A stretch of DNA of 64,000 nucleotides, taken from NCBI RefSeq assembly GCF_900475285.1, contig NZ_LS483370.1:2432001-2496000 (forward strand). The letters run 5' to 3'. Within the stretch, counting starts at the first letter, position 1, and each line of letters begins with the position of its first letter. The position numbers and the translations under genes are program-made. Below are positions 1 to 9,336 of the stretch, piece by piece. The notes under the pieces were generated by a model that made no database searches, had not been told where the DNA came from, and was given only the letters and a program-made list of their open reading frames with translations. Source of the stretch: Pseudomonas taetrolens. GTDB lineage: Bacteria > Pseudomonadota > Gammaproteobacteria > Pseudomonadales > Pseudomonadaceae.

Positions 1-617
1 TGGTGTTCGCCTTGGCGACTCCCCAGTGGATCACCCCCGAATTCAGTCTTGCGGCCATCCTGAATCTGTCGCTACCCCTTGTCCTCGTGGCGCTGACAGG
101 GCAATTCATGCCGGGCATGGCGGTGTTGCGCAATGCAGGTTTCAACACGCCGGCCAGCCCGATCATCAGCGCCAGCGCCCTTGGCGCAATGCTGCTGGCA
201 CCCTTTGGCTGCCATGGCCTGAATCTGGCAGCGGTAACTGCCAGCCTGTGTGCGGGCAAGGAAGCCCACGAGAACCCAAAGCGGCGCTATATCGCCGCGC
301 TGTCGGGGAGTGCGACTTACCTGGTGTTCGGTATTGCGGGGGCTACGCTGGTATCGCTGTTCGCCGCATTCCCGGCCGCCTTGATCGCAGCGCTGGCGGG
401 GTTGGCGCTCTACGGTGCCATCAGTGATGCACTGGTGCGTAGCCTGGCTGAGCCCAAGGAGCGCGACGCCGGGTTGTTCACCTTTCTGGTCACCGCGTCG
501 GGCGTGTCTTTTCTTGGAATGTCGGCCGCGTTCTGGGGGCTGATGTTTGGTTTGCTCGCCCACTTTTTGATCGTTGCCCGGCGACCGGTGACCGCTGCCT
601 GCTCCCCACAAAACTGA
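1..617 (+). CDS. benE: Benzoate/H+ symporter BenE family, C-terminal part (cut by window start)
   Basis: About 204 residues, open at the left edge, ending at a TGA at 615-617. The protein is very hydrophobic, with six or seven likely membrane segments, and carries the BenE-type stretch VALTGQFMPGMAVLRNAGF followed by PASPIISASALGAMLLAPFG. Full BenE proteins are close to 400 residues, so roughly half is missing because of the window edge rather than a deletion. BenE proteins import benzoate with protons across the inner membrane. The first in-frame start in the window (GTG at 3) is probably not the real start. No ben catabolic genes are visible, so the substrate is inferred from the family only. 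Confidence 0.85.
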   Translation, partial: VFALATPQWITPEFSLAAILNLSLPLVLVALTGQFMPGMAVLRNAGFNTPASPIISASALGAMLLAPFGCHGLNLAAVTASLCAGKEAHENPKRRYIAALSGSATYLVFGIAGATLVSLFAAFPAALIAALAGLALYGAISDALVRSLAEPKERDAGLFTFLVTASGVSFLGMSAAFWGLMFGLLAHFLIVARRPVTAACSPQN

Positions 618-685
618 TACCGCCCGCGACGTTCAGCCCTGCGCCTGCCCGCAAATACCCTCTGTCTCCAAACCGGACAAACCAT

Positions 686-717
686 TTGACAATATAACCT
701 TTCGGTATAAGTTTATT
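686..717 (+). promoter_or_regulatory. Possible promoter of tsdBA
   Basis: A perfect TTGACA hexamer lies at 686-691 in an AT-rich patch ahead of the tsdB ribosome binding site. The -10 element is not clean: TATAAG at 706-711 is rather close, and TAAGTT at 708-713 is weaker but better spaced. Position and base composition fit a promoter, but this is only a suggestion. Confidence 0.3.
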
Positions 718-806
718 CCATAAAAGCAGCACATGGCCAAATGCCTGTCTGTCCTCAGGGACATGATGGCCATTGACGCTGCCATTAGCCGAAGGAGATA
801 AGAAAT

Positions 807-1472
807 ATGAATCTTGCAAAGAGATTCAGCCTCACCGCGAGTGTGAGCACCGCTGTTTTGATGCTGTCGATACCCGCCCATGCCGAAACTTCAGGACAGA
901 AAATCTACACCCAGGGAGGAGCGTCGCCGGCCGCTATGGCTTGCGCTGCCTGCCATGGTGCCAACGGTATGGGTACCGCCAGCGCCGGGTTTCCGCGCCT
1001 GGCAGGTCTGCCCGCCGGCTACATGTCCAAGCAGATTGAGGATTTTCGCTCTGGCAAGCGGGCCAATGGCGTGATGCAACCCATCGCCGTTGCCCTTGGC
1101 GATGCCGAAGTCGATGCTGTTGCCACCTATATGGCGGGGATGAGCCCCGGTGCTGCGAGCACGGCACTCGACCCGACAGGACCTGTCACCAGCGCGGTAG
1201 AAAAAATCGTGAAGCAAGGCGACTGGAGCCGGAACATTCCTGCCTGCGTCGCCTGCCATGGAGAGGGCAATACCGGTGTGGGCAGCAGCTTCCCGCCGTT
1301 GATGGGGCAATCCGGTGTTTACCTCGCGGCACAGTTGAATGCCTGGCGCAGCGGCACCCGCAAAAATGACCCCAATGACCTGATGGGGCATGTCGCCCGC
1401 TCGCTGAGCGACACTGAGGTGAAAGACATCGCCACGTATTTCGACAGCCTGAACGGGGAGGCGAGCCAATGA
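807..1472 (+). CDS. tsdB: Diheme cytochrome c4-type protein TsdB, electron acceptor of TsdA
   Basis: 221 residues with a Sec signal peptide ending near SIPAHA (about residue 26), so periplasmic. It is two tandem cytochrome c domains with heme-binding motifs at C46-A-A-C49-H50 and C147-V-A-C150-H151, the cytochrome c4 layout. A strong ribosome site (AAGGAGA) precedes the ATG. The stop overlaps the start of the next gene by 4 bp (ATGA), so the two are translationally coupled. In Pseudomonas stutzeri a diheme TsdB is encoded directly before thiosulfate dehydrogenase TsdA and accepts its electrons. The same arrangement here supports the name. A general cytochrome c4 is the alternative. Confidence 0.8.
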   Translation: MNLAKRFSLTASVSTAVLMLSIPAHAETSGQKIYTQGGASPAAMACAACHGANGMGTASAGFPRLAGLPAGYMSKQIEDFRSGKRANGVMQPIAVALGDAEVDAVATYMAGMSPGAASTALDPTGPVTSAVEKIVKQGDWSRNIPACVACHGEGNTGVGSSFPPLMGQSGVYLAAQLNAWRSGTRKNDPNDLMGHVARSLSDTEVKDIATYFDSLNGEASQ

Positions 1473-2434
1473 ATTTCCCAGTGAAAGTGTTGCTGACTGT
1501 CGGGATTGCGGTGCCACTGCTCGCGGCCAAAACGTACTACGAAGAGCGGGATATGAAACCGCTCCCGGCGCCTTCAGCGGTGCAGCCGACCGTGGCTGCA
1601 GACACGCCAGCGCCCTCGGCAAAACCGTCCAGCGGGGTTTTTACACCGCCGGATGAGTCTCAACTGCCGGATAATGCCTTTGGCGAACTGGCGCTGCAGG
1701 GGCGAAATATTTTCGTCAACACACCGCAAAATGCTGCCGAATTCGTCGGTAACGGGCTTAGCTGCAGTAACTGCCACCTTGACCAGGGCCGTAAGGCGGA
1801 TTCCGCTCCCCTGTGGGGGGCTTATGGCATGTACCCGGCCTATCGAAAAAAGAACGACAAGGTCAATACCTTTACCGAACGGATGCAAGGCTGCTTTGAG
1901 TTCAGTATGAATGGCAAGGCACCGTCCAGTGACAGCCACGTCATGAAGGCGTTGAGCACGTATGCGTATTGGCTGGCGACTCAGGCCCCCATCGGTGAGA
2001 GCCTTCCTGGCCGTCTTTACCCTGTGATTCCCGCGCCTGAAAAAGGCTACGATCTGGCCAAAGGCAAACAGATCTACGCTGAGCAATGTGCGATCTGTCA
2101 TGGCGATGAAGGGCAGGGGCAAAAGTCCGCAGGCAAATTTGTCTTCCCGCCGCTCTGGGGCAAAGACTCTTACAACTGGGGCGCCGGGATGCACCGCATC
2201 AATACGGCAGCCGGCTTCATCAAGCAAAACATGCCCCTCGGTAAGGGCAATACCCTGAGCGATGAAGAGGCCTGGCACGTGGCTGCCTATGTCAACAGCC
2301 ATGAAAGGCCTCAGGACCCGCGCCTTGTCGACGGCTCCGTTGAAAAGACCCGTAAAAAGTTCCATGAAGGCGATGGCGTGAACTTGTATGGCGAGTCCGT
2401 CAACGGCGTACTGCTGGGGCAGGGCACTGATTGA
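1469..2434 (+). CDS. tsdA: Thiosulfate dehydrogenase TsdA (diheme c-type cytochrome)
   Basis: 321 residues with an N-terminal hydrophobic signal or anchor. The first heme site is C99-S-N-C102-H103 and the second is C207-A-I-C210-H211. Between them, ERMQGCFEFSMNGK places a cysteine (C142) where TsdA proteins have the unusual axial Cys ligand of heme 1. M255 (NMPLGKGN) is a plausible heme 2 ligand. TsdA oxidises two thiosulfate molecules to tetrathionate in the periplasm, passing electrons to TsdB and on to the respiratory chain. It overlaps tsdB by 4 bp. The Cys ligand context makes this more specific than a generic cytochrome c call. Confidence 0.85.
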   Translation: MNFPVKVLLTVGIAVPLLAAKTYYEERDMKPLPAPSAVQPTVAADTPAPSAKPSSGVFTPPDESQLPDNAFGELALQGRNIFVNTPQNAAEFVGNGLSCSNCHLDQGRKADSAPLWGAYGMYPAYRKKNDKVNTFTERMQGCFEFSMNGKAPSSDSHVMKALSTYAYWLATQAPIGESLPGRLYPVIPAPEKGYDLAKGKQIYAEQCAICHGDEGQGQKSAGKFVFPPLWGKDSYNWGAGMHRINTAAGFIKQNMPLGKGNTLSDEEAWHVAAYVNSHERPQDPRLVDGSVEKTRKKFHEGDGVNLYGESVNGVLLGQGTD

Positions 2435-2460
2435 CCTCCTGACGGTAAGCGACTAATAGC

Positions 2461-2484
2461 CCTGCAGGAGCGCGCTCCTGCAGG
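2461..2484. repeat. REP-like perfect palindrome, possible terminator of tsdBA
   Basis: A 24 bp perfect palindrome built around GGAGCGCGCTCC lies 27 bp after the tsdA stop. The CCTGCAGGAGCG start resembles the repetitive extragenic palindromes common between Pseudomonas genes. It can form a strong hairpin but has no T tract, so it is a REP-type element more than a classical terminator. Confidence 0.5.
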
Positions 2485-2618
2485 TGCTGCTGATTGTGGG
2501 AATTTCCCACGCGCCATTGCCGTGACTTATCCGTTGCTTATAGTCTAGGGCGACTCTCTGGCTGAATCCTTTTAGTCCTCCACGTCACCGGTGCCTTGCT
2601 GCACCTACGGATCTGTTG

Positions 2619-3308
2619 ATGAATGCACCGCGAACTGCTAATAGCCCAATCAAGGCCGTGATTTTCGATATGGACGGCTTGTTACTGGACACGGAAGGTA
2701 TCTACACCGAAGTCACGCGGATCATTGCCGAACGTTATGGCCGTACCTACGACTGGGAAATCAAGCAGCACATCATTGGCCGTGGGGCCATGGATCTGGC
2801 CGAGTACATCGTCACGGCGCTGGAGTTACCGATCACGGCCAGCGAGTTCCTGGAAATCCGCGAACCGCTGATCAGCGAGCGTTTCCCCAAGGCATTGGGC
2901 ATGCCGGGCGCTGAAGCCCTGGTGCGGCATCTCAAAGCGCACAATATTCCGATCGCCGTGGGCACCAGTTCATCGAGCCACTCATTCGCTCACAAGACCA
3001 CCTTGCACCGTGAATGGTTTGACCTGTTCGACACTATTGTCACCGCCGATGATCCCGAGGTCGGGGCGGCCAAGCCGGCACCCGATATCTTCCTCACCGC
3101 CGCCCGCCGATTGGGCGTAGCGCCCGAAGACTGCCTGGTTTTCGAAGACTCACCCTTCGGCGTCACCGCCGCCAAAGCGGCGCACATGACCGCTATCGCC
3201 GTGCCGGACGAAGCCATGGCCGACAGCAAGTACCTCCATGCCGACCAGGTCATTCGCAAGCTGGCCGACTTCAACCTGGCCTCCTACGGACTGCCGGCGC
3301 AGGCATAA
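2619..3308 (+). CDS. HAD-superfamily hydrolase (subfamily IA, beta-phosphoglucomutase-like)
   Basis: 229 residues from the ATG at 2619; a TTG directly before it would add one residue. Motif I is D17-M-D19-G-L-L-L-D-T-E, the nucleophile and acid/base aspartates of HAD phosphatases. Motif II is VGTSSSSH, and motifs III/IV appear as KPAPDIFLTAARRLG followed by CLVFEDSPFG. The helical cap follows motif I, as in subfamily IA (GS1/beta-phosphoglucomutase group). It is a cytoplasmic Mg-dependent phosphatase whose substrate cannot be read from sequence. It stands alone between tsdA and the BCCT transporter, with only a weak ribosome site. Confidence 0.85.
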   Translation: MNAPRTANSPIKAVIFDMDGLLLDTEGIYTEVTRIIAERYGRTYDWEIKQHIIGRGAMDLAEYIVTALELPITASEFLEIREPLISERFPKALGMPGAEALVRHLKAHNIPIAVGTSSSSHSFAHKTTLHREWFDLFDTIVTADDPEVGAAKPAPDIFLTAARRLGVAPEDCLVFEDSPFGVTAAKAAHMTAIAVPDEAMADSKYLHADQVIRKLADFNLASYGLPAQA

Positions 3309-3487
3309 GGGCCACTGATGCAGCGGCACCTGTTGCCAGCTCAGAGAAGTAACCGTCAGCGCTGGGGAGATGACGTCATACGCATTTCCCCCGGTGCTCT
3401 TCTATAGTGGATTAGCGTTGCTCCTCTGTTCAAGATTGACCGCGCAACTACTGAAGTCTGATGCCCTTGTAATGCAGGAGCAAACCC

Positions 3488-5716
3488 ATGCCGATCGAGC
3501 CATCCGACAACAAAAACACCACAGCCGCTCCGGACGGGCAGCAAACCGTCAAGATACCTGCGCCACTTGAACGCAGCCGGTTCGGCGGTACGCAACGTCG
3601 CCATGAGCGCCCGGACGAAGACGACGCACCCGTGTCACGCAGTGACCTCAGCAAAGGCCCTGAGGAAGTGCTTGAGGACCGCGAAGCACATATCAACTGG
3701 AGCGTTCTGCTGATCTCGTCACTGGTGATCCTGGCGTTCTCGATCTGGGCCATTGTCATGCCCGATGAAGCACGCACGACGATGAAAACAGCCGTCGACT
3801 GGATTGCGATCAACCTCGGTTGGTACTACGTGGTCACGATCACCTTAGTGATCGGCTTCGTACTTTGGGTGGCGTTCTCCAAGGAGGGCGATGTGCGAAT
3901 CGGCCCCGACCACTCACGGCCGCAGTACAAGCTCGTGACCTGGGTCGCGATGCTGTTTGCTGCCGGTGTCGGGATCGACATGCTCTTCTACTCAGTTACA
4001 GGGCCGGTGGTGCAGTACCTTTACCCACCCTCCGGCGAGGGCAGTACATCGGCAGCAAGGCAGGATGCAGTGGTCTGGACCATGTTCCACTACGGCATCG
4101 CAGGCTGGGCAATGTATGCATTACTCGGTATGGCCATGGGGTATTTCGCCTATCGCTGGGACATGCCGTTGTCGATCCGTGCGGCTCTCTATCCGCTGCT
4201 CGGCAAACGTGTACGTGGCCCCTTGGGCGACGGCATCAGCATCATTGCGCTGGTGGGCACCGTGTTCGGTGTGGCGACATCAATGGGCATCGGCGTCGTG
4301 TTGCTAAGCGTCGGGTTCTCGCTGATTTTCGGCTTTGAACAGGGCCTCACGCTGCAAATCGCGCTGGTCATCGGCGCTGTGATCCTGACCATCGCCGCCA
4401 CCACCTCCGGTGTCGATCGCGGCATCCGCTGGATCGCCGAGCTGAACCTCTGGAGCGCGGTGGCGATGATGCTTTACATCCTTTTCACCGGGCAAACGGC
4501 ATTTCTCCTGAACGCTCTGGTCGAAAACATCGGCCAGTTCATTGTCACGTTCCCCGCGCGCACGCTGCAAACCTTCGCCTATGAGCCTGAGGGTGCCGAG
4601 TGGATGGGCGGATGGACGCTATTCTTCTGGGCGTTCTGGCTTGCGTGGGGGCCCTTTGTTGGCGTTTTCCTCGCCCGTATTTCGCGCGGGCGGACGCTGC
4701 GCGAATTCGTGATTGCAGCAATCACTGCCCCGGTCCTGTGCGACTTCATTATCGTCTCGCTGTTCGGCAACTCGGCGCTGTTCGAGGTGCTGCAGGGCAA
4801 CACGGCATTTGCCGAGCTTGCGGTCCAGAGTCCAGAGCAAGGCTGGTACGCACTCCTGGGGATGTTTCCCGGCTCGACTTTCCTGATTTGGCTGGCAACG
4901 CTCTCGGGGCTGTTGTTCTACCTCACCAGCGCAAACTCGGGGGCAATGGTGATGTCCAACTTCTCGGCCTCAATTCCGGATCCGTCGCACGACGGACCCA
5001 GTTGGCTACGTATCTTCTGGGCAATCCTCACGGCGGTGCTGACAATCGCGATGCTGTTCGCCGGCGGAGTCACAACCATGGAGTACGCGACGCTGATTTT
5101 CGCGCTTCCGGTGACGATTGTTGCCTATCTGGTGATGGCATCGTTCTACAAGGTGCTGAGAATGGAGCGGGCCGAACGTGAAGGGCGGGTGCTGCGCAGA
5201 CCTTCGATAGCGCCAATCGGTGGGCATGTCCCGGAAAGGTCGTGGAAGCAGCGGCTTGAACAGCTGCGCGCCTACCCGTCGCTGCGCCAGGTGACTCAGT
5301 TCCTTGATCGAACCGTACGCCCGGCGCTCGACGAAGTCGCTGCGGAGTTCCGGAATCAGGGCTACAACATCGAGCAGGACACGACTACCAATGTGAACGG
5401 TATCGAGGAACCCCTGCTGCGAGTGTCCATGGACGCTTTTCGCGATTTTTACTACCACGTCGCCGTTGTCGAAGCGCCGGTACCGATGTTCAGTGGCCGA
5501 ATGTCGCGTGAAACCGATGTCTACTACCGGCTGGAGGTTTACACCCAGACCGGCTCTGGAGGCTATGACCTGATGGGCCTGACCAAACAGCAGATCATTG
5601 ACGACGTCCTCGAGCGATACGAGGCACACCTTGCATTCCTCACTTTCTCCTCGCAGACCGATACTGCATCCGTCCTGACACCGCCGAAGGGGGCAGGGGA
5701 ACAAGCCGGGTCTTAA
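3488..5716 (+). CDS. betT: BCCT-family choline/betaine transporter (BetT-like)
   Basis: 742 residues. A hydrophilic N-terminal tail of about 70 residues is followed by twelve predicted membrane segments carrying the BCCT signature (WTLFFWAFWLAWGPFVG, then ARISRGRTLREF). A cytoplasmic C-terminal domain of about 170 residues follows, as in high-affinity BetT choline carriers. BCCT carriers import quaternary amines such as choline or glycine betaine with Na+ or H+, and long BetT tails are known to sense osmolarity. AGGAG lies at good distance from the ATG. The N-terminal tail is longer than in E. coli BetT. No bet oxidation genes lie in the window, so choline versus betaine or carnitine is open. 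Confidence 0.85.
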   Translation: MPIEPSDNKNTTAAPDGQQTVKIPAPLERSRFGGTQRRHERPDEDDAPVSRSDLSKGPEEVLEDREAHINWSVLLISSLVILAFSIWAIVMPDEARTTMKTAVDWIAINLGWYYVVTITLVIGFVLWVAFSKEGDVRIGPDHSRPQYKLVTWVAMLFAAGVGIDMLFYSVTGPVVQYLYPPSGEGSTSAARQDAVVWTMFHYGIAGWAMYALLGMAMGYFAYRWDMPLSIRAALYPLLGKRVRGPLGDGISIIALVGTVFGVATSMGIGVVLLSVGFSLIFGFEQGLTLQIALVIGAVILTIAATTSGVDRGIRWIAELNLWSAVAMMLYILFTGQTAFLLNALVENIGQFIVTFPARTLQTFAYEPEGAEWMGGWTLFFWAFWLAWGPFVGVFLARISRGRTLREFVIAAITAPVLCDFIIVSLFGNSALFEVLQGNTAFAELAVQSPEQGWYALLGMFPGSTFLIWLATLSGLLFYLTSANSGAMVMSNFSASIPDPSHDGPSWLRIFWAILTAVLTIAMLFAGGVTTMEYATLIFALPVTIVAYLVMASFYKVLRMERAEREGRVLRRPSIAPIGGHVPERSWKQRLEQLRAYPSLRQVTQFLDRTVRPALDEVAAEFRNQGYNIEQDTTTNVNGIEEPLLRVSMDAFRDFYYHVAVVEAPVPMFSGRMSRETDVYYRLEVYTQTGSGGYDLMGLTKQQIIDDVLERYEAHLAFLTFSSQTDTASVLTPPKGAGEQAGS

Positions 5717-5782
5717 GCTGGCAACTTGTCCCCGAACGGCTACCTGCTGTGCAAGCAGCCCTTACCAATCACTGGAGCCTGT

Positions 5783-6163
5783 ATGTTGATCGACCATCTT
5801 GACCACCTGGTATTGACGACCTGCGACGTCGACGCCTGCAAGGATTTCTATACCCGGGTCCTGGGCATGCGTGCCGAGACCTTTGGCAGCGGTCGTTTGG
5901 CGTTCCATTTCGGCGAGCAGAAAATCAACGTCCACGAGCGTGGACATGAGATAAACCCCAAAGCCCATTTACCCGTCCCCGGTTCGCTGGATCTCTGCTT
6001 CATCGCCAGTGAAGGGCTGGATCGTGTGATCGCGCATTTGAATGAACAGCGCTGGCCCATTCTGGAGGGGCCTGTACCGCGAACCGGGGCCACAGGCCCC
6101 ATTCGTTCGGTGTACCTGAGAGATCCGGACCTGAACCTGATCGAGATTGCCGAAAAGGCCTGA
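5783..6163 (+). CDS. VOC (glyoxalase/dioxygenase fold) family protein
   Basis: 126 residues from the ATG at 5783. The reading frame is open further upstream, but the fold begins at MLIDHLDHLVLTT. The two beta-alpha-beta-beta-beta halves are recognisable: DHLVLTTCDVDACKDFYTRVLGM, and later SVYLRDPDLNLIEIAE with the typical terminal acidic metal ligand. An N-terminal-half His (DHLVL) is also kept. The family covers glyoxalase I, fosfomycin-resistance proteins and extradiol dioxygenases. This short, single-module form is usually annotated only as VOC protein. It follows the BCCT gene on the same strand but with no clear functional link. Confidence 0.8.
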   Translation: MLIDHLDHLVLTTCDVDACKDFYTRVLGMRAETFGSGRLAFHFGEQKINVHERGHEINPKAHLPVPGSLDLCFIASEGLDRVIAHLNEQRWPILEGPVPRTGATGPIRSVYLRDPDLNLIEIAEKA

Positions 6164-6200
6164 CGTCGAGCCTCGTGCGCCTCGACGTCAACCCAGGCTG

Positions 6201-7352
6201 TCACTGAGGCTTGTCAGCGGCATCTTCTTGCGCAGCCGTATCGATACTTACCACCACCGACATGCCCGGACGCAGCCGCTCGCTCTGCTCCTGGCCTTCA
6301 TCCACGGTGATACGCACCGGCACCCGCTGTGAAATCTTGACGAAGTTGCCGGTGGCGTTGTCCGCCTGCAACAGGCTGAACTCCGACCCGGTTGCCGGTG
6401 AGATACGCTGCACCCGGCCCTGGAATTTGCGGTGACCCAGCGCATCCACAGTGAAGCTCGCCGGCTGGCCGACCTTCACGTTGTCCATCTGGGTTTCCTT
6501 CATGTTGGCAATCACCCAGAACTGGTTGGGCACCAATGCCATCAACTGCGCACCGGAGTTCACATAGCCCCCCAGACGCACACCGATTTGTCCAAGCTGG
6601 CCGTCCTTTGGCGCGATGATGCGGGTGTTGGACAAATCGATCCGGGCCAGTTGAACGGCCGCTTCCGCACTGGCCACGGCGGCCTCCAGCGAGCCCCGGT
6701 TAACGATGACGGTTTGCAGGTCCTGTCGCGCAATTTCCAGGTTTGCCTGGGCCTGGGCCACCGCGGCTATGGCCTGAGCGTTCGCGGCCAGCGTAACGTC
6801 GAGCTCGCGCCGGGACACGGAGCCGTCATCGACCAGCGCCTGGTTACGTCGCAGATCGGCCGCGCTTTTACGCGCCTGCGCCTGCGCATCGGCAACACCG
6901 GCCTGGCGCAGCTTGATCGTAGCTTCGGCACTGTTGCGTTGCTGCACCACGTTGGCCAGCGCGGCTTTTTGCACTGCCAGTTGCGCCAGGGACTGATCAA
7001 GGCGCTGCCTGTAGATCCGGTCGTCGAGGCGCACCAGCAGGTCACCGGCTTTCACGAACTGAAAGTCCTGCACCGGCACTTCGTATACATAGCCGCTCAG
7101 CTGCGGGCCGATGATGGTCACCTGACCGCGCACGAGGGCGTTTTCCGTGGTTTCGATCGAGCTGCTGAACGGCGGCAATTGCCAGGCGTACAACACCACC
7201 AGCACCCCGGCCAGGGCAACACCCGCAAAACCCAGGCTGGACATAATGCGCACAGGCCGAGAACGAGGTTCAGTGTTCGCAGTGGGCGGCGGCTCGGAGC
7301 CCTCAGGCGTGGCGGCAATGGCGTTGGTGGTTGTGGTCGTCGGTTCGGTCAT
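6201..7352 (-). CDS. emrA: HlyD/EmrA-type membrane fusion protein of an efflux pump
   Basis: 383 residues from the ATG at 7352, which overlaps the stop of the upstream MFS gene by 4 bp (ATGA). A Thr/Pro-rich cytoplasmic tail and one membrane segment (roughly residues 45-65) are followed by a biotinyl-lipoyl-like half, a long alpha-helical hairpin rich in Ala/Gln/Arg, the second lipoyl half (TRIIAPKDGQLGQIGVRLGG) and a beta-barrel ending in VPVRITVDEGQ. This is the EmrA layout. The protein bridges the inner-membrane MFS pump to an outer-membrane channel, which is not encoded next to it. The upstream in-frame extension is not used because it has no start site with a ribosome signal. Confidence 0.85.
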   Translation of the reverse strand: MTEPTTTTTNAIAATPEGSEPPPTANTEPRSRPVRIMSSLGFAGVALAGVLVVLYAWQLPPFSSSIETTENALVRGQVTIIGPQLSGYVYEVPVQDFQFVKAGDLLVRLDDRIYRQRLDQSLAQLAVQKAALANVVQQRNSAEATIKLRQAGVADAQAQARKSAADLRRNQALVDDGSVSRRELDVTLAANAQAIAAVAQAQANLEIARQDLQTVIVNRGSLEAAVASAEAAVQLARIDLSNTRIIAPKDGQLGQIGVRLGGYVNSGAQLMALVPNQFWVIANMKETQMDNVKVGQPASFTVDALGHRKFQGRVQRISPATGSEFSLLQADNATGNFVKISQRVPVRITVDEGQEQSERLRPGMSVVVSIDTAAQEDAADKPQ

Positions 7353-9013
7353 GTAGAGGTGGCACCGCTGGGTTGTACGGAAGGAATGGCGGGAGTCGGG
7401 GCGACAGCCTTGGTGGTGCACCTCAACCATAACGCACGAATGGAGATCCAGATCATGGTCAGTATGGCTATGACGGCAATCAGCATGAACACATCGTTAT
7501 AGGCCAGCACATTGGCCTCACGGGTGGCGGCCGCGGCCAGACTGCGGATGCCCTGCAGGTTGCGCAGACTTGGGTCGGCGATCAATGAACCGACGGCCGA
7601 ACCGCCGCTCTGCACCCGCGCTTCGACACGAGGATCGAGCAAGGTCAGGTGCTCGACGATGTGACTGGAGTGAAATTTCTCGCGCACGATCTGGAACGTC
7701 CCCAGCAGCGCTGCACCGATCAGGCCGCCCAGGTTCTGGCAGATCCCGAACAGCACCGAGAAACTGATCAGGTTGCGCGGGTTGCTCAATACATTGCCCA
7801 TGCCATAGATCATGGTCGGGCCGAGGAAAAATGTCCCGCCGAAAGCCAGGAGAAACTGGCTGATATAGAGGTTTCCCGGGCGCGTCAGGTTGTTGGAGTA
7901 GCTGTCCATCACTGAACCGGTGGCCATCAGCGCCAACGAAATGATCACGGGCAGGTACAGGTGTTTCGGGTTGATCGTCAGCGCGCTGATGACGAGACCG
8001 GCCACGCTGCCCAGCAGCATGACCACATACAGGCTGTGCAACTGCTGGCTGCTCATGTTCAGCGTCTGCATGAAGCCAACCGCTCCGGTGGACTGCTCCG
8101 ACAGCACCATGCGGATCAGAATCACTGACAGGCCCAGACGGATCATGGTCCCGCTGCCCAGCCAGCGGGTCATCAACATGGGATTGTCGCGGTTATGCTC
8201 GATGGCCAGCCCCGCCATGATCAGCACTATTGACCCCACCGACGCATAACCGATCCAGGTTGCCTCGAGCCACCAGTCGATGCGCCCCAGGGACAGCACG
8301 GCACACAGCAGGGCCACGCCGCTGGCCAATAATGTGAAGGTGAGAAAATCAAGGGCCTCGAAGGTCTTGAAGCGATCGCCCGGTGGCAGCTTGAGCAGGA
8401 ACACACAGCCCAGCGACAGCAGCGCCATACCCAGCTCAAACAGGTAGAGCCCGCGCCACTCGGCAATCTGCAGCAGATCTTCAGAGAACAACCGGGCCAG
8501 CGGCAAGGCCAACTGCGAAGCCCCCAGGCCCAGCACCAGCGCCTTCAGCCGCCACTTGCTCGGGAACGCCTGGATCATGTAGTACAGGCCCAGCGAGGTC
8601 AGTGCCGCACCCACCATGCCATGGGCCGCCCGTACGGCAATCGCCGAGTTGAGGTCGTTGACGAACAAGTGAGCGAAGGTGACCAGCGCATAGAGCACCA
8701 GAAACACCTCAGTGAATGCCCTCAGGCCAAACTGCTGGCGAAACTTGACCAGCAGCAGGTTCATCGAGACGTTGGTCATGACATACGCGGCCGGCAGCCA
8801 GGCCATTTCCGCAGTGGTTGCGCCGAGTGAACCCTGCAGATAAGGCAGGTTGGCAATCACCAGCGAGTTACCCAGGCCACCGGTCAACGCCACCAGTAAA
8901 CCTACCAGCGCAAAGGCCAAACGTTTTAAGGATGGGTGTTCAGGCGTTGAAGGCGAGCCCGGAAGGGACGGCTTTTCATGGGGCAGCCAGTCACGCGGGG
9001 TGTAGTCTTTCAT
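7349..9013 (-). CDS. emrB: DHA2-family MFS drug efflux transporter (EmrB-like)
   Basis: 554 residues with about fourteen predicted membrane segments, the number typical of DHA2 drug:H+ antiporters. The first segment has GGLGNSLVIANLPYLQGSLG, and MAWLPAAYVMTN corresponds to the family's helix 2 region. It is first in a two-gene operon, its stop overlapping the start of the fusion protein. Together they form an EmrAB-type pump for hydrophobic or aromatic compounds. No dedicated regulator is adjacent, and the export substrate is unknown. Confidence 0.85.
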   Translation of the reverse strand: MKDYTPRDWLPHEKPSLPGSPSTPEHPSLKRLAFALVGLLVALTGGLGNSLVIANLPYLQGSLGATTAEMAWLPAAYVMTNVSMNLLLVKFRQQFGLRAFTEVFLVLYALVTFAHLFVNDLNSAIAVRAAHGMVGAALTSLGLYYMIQAFPSKWRLKALVLGLGASQLALPLARLFSEDLLQIAEWRGLYLFELGMALLSLGCVFLLKLPPGDRFKTFEALDFLTFTLLASGVALLCAVLSLGRIDWWLEATWIGYASVGSIVLIMAGLAIEHNRDNPMLMTRWLGSGTMIRLGLSVILIRMVLSEQSTGAVGFMQTLNMSSQQLHSLYVVMLLGSVAGLVISALTINPKHLYLPVIISLALMATGSVMDSYSNNLTRPGNLYISQFLLAFGGTFFLGPTMIYGMGNVLSNPRNLISFSVLFGICQNLGGLIGAALLGTFQIVREKFHSSHIVEHLTLLDPRVEARVQSGGSAVGSLIADPSLRNLQGIRSLAAAATREANVLAYNDVFMLIAVIAILTMIWISIRALWLRCTTKAVAPTPAIPSVQPSGATST

Positions 9014-9336
9014 TCAAAGGCCTTAAAAACACGGCTGGACTCATGAGCGCGACAGCCGGGCTCAGTGGCACTATCTTCTCATGATTATCGCCAAGGATTG
9101 CACCATGCCCGATATTGCCTCAACGGCTGTGCCGTCGCCAGATGTGCACGACGTAGACGGCACGCAGCAGCCAGGCACCGGTCGTAAAAAGCAGCGCGGG
9201 CCAAATGGTTCAATGCACTGGCGTGAAACGCACGATACCCAACAAATTTCTCGCTTGCAGCGTTTCGGCTGGCAAAGGGCCGGCCAAGGCGGTGCGGTAT
9301 CACGCATAAGCGGGTCGAGTCCGGGTTGTTACTTTT
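9014..9336. other. Intergenic region, no recognisable gene
   Basis: 323 bp between two minus-strand transporter genes. Short open frames exist on both strands, but none has a ribosome site plus a recognisable product. It must contain the promoter of the emrB-emrA pair near its left end. I see no repeat or strong hairpin. Confidence 0.4.

Noticed and set aside
891..1622. 243-codon minus-strand ORF opposite tsdB
   Set aside because: Antisense to a cytochrome gene with signal peptide, heme motifs and a strong ribosome site. Nothing recognisable in the reverse product.
6432..7502. 356-codon plus-strand ORF opposite the efflux fusion protein gene
   Set aside because: Fully antisense to the emrA-type gene and the end of emrB. 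No ribosome site, no domain, and a His/Gln/Arg-rich composition typical of shadows.
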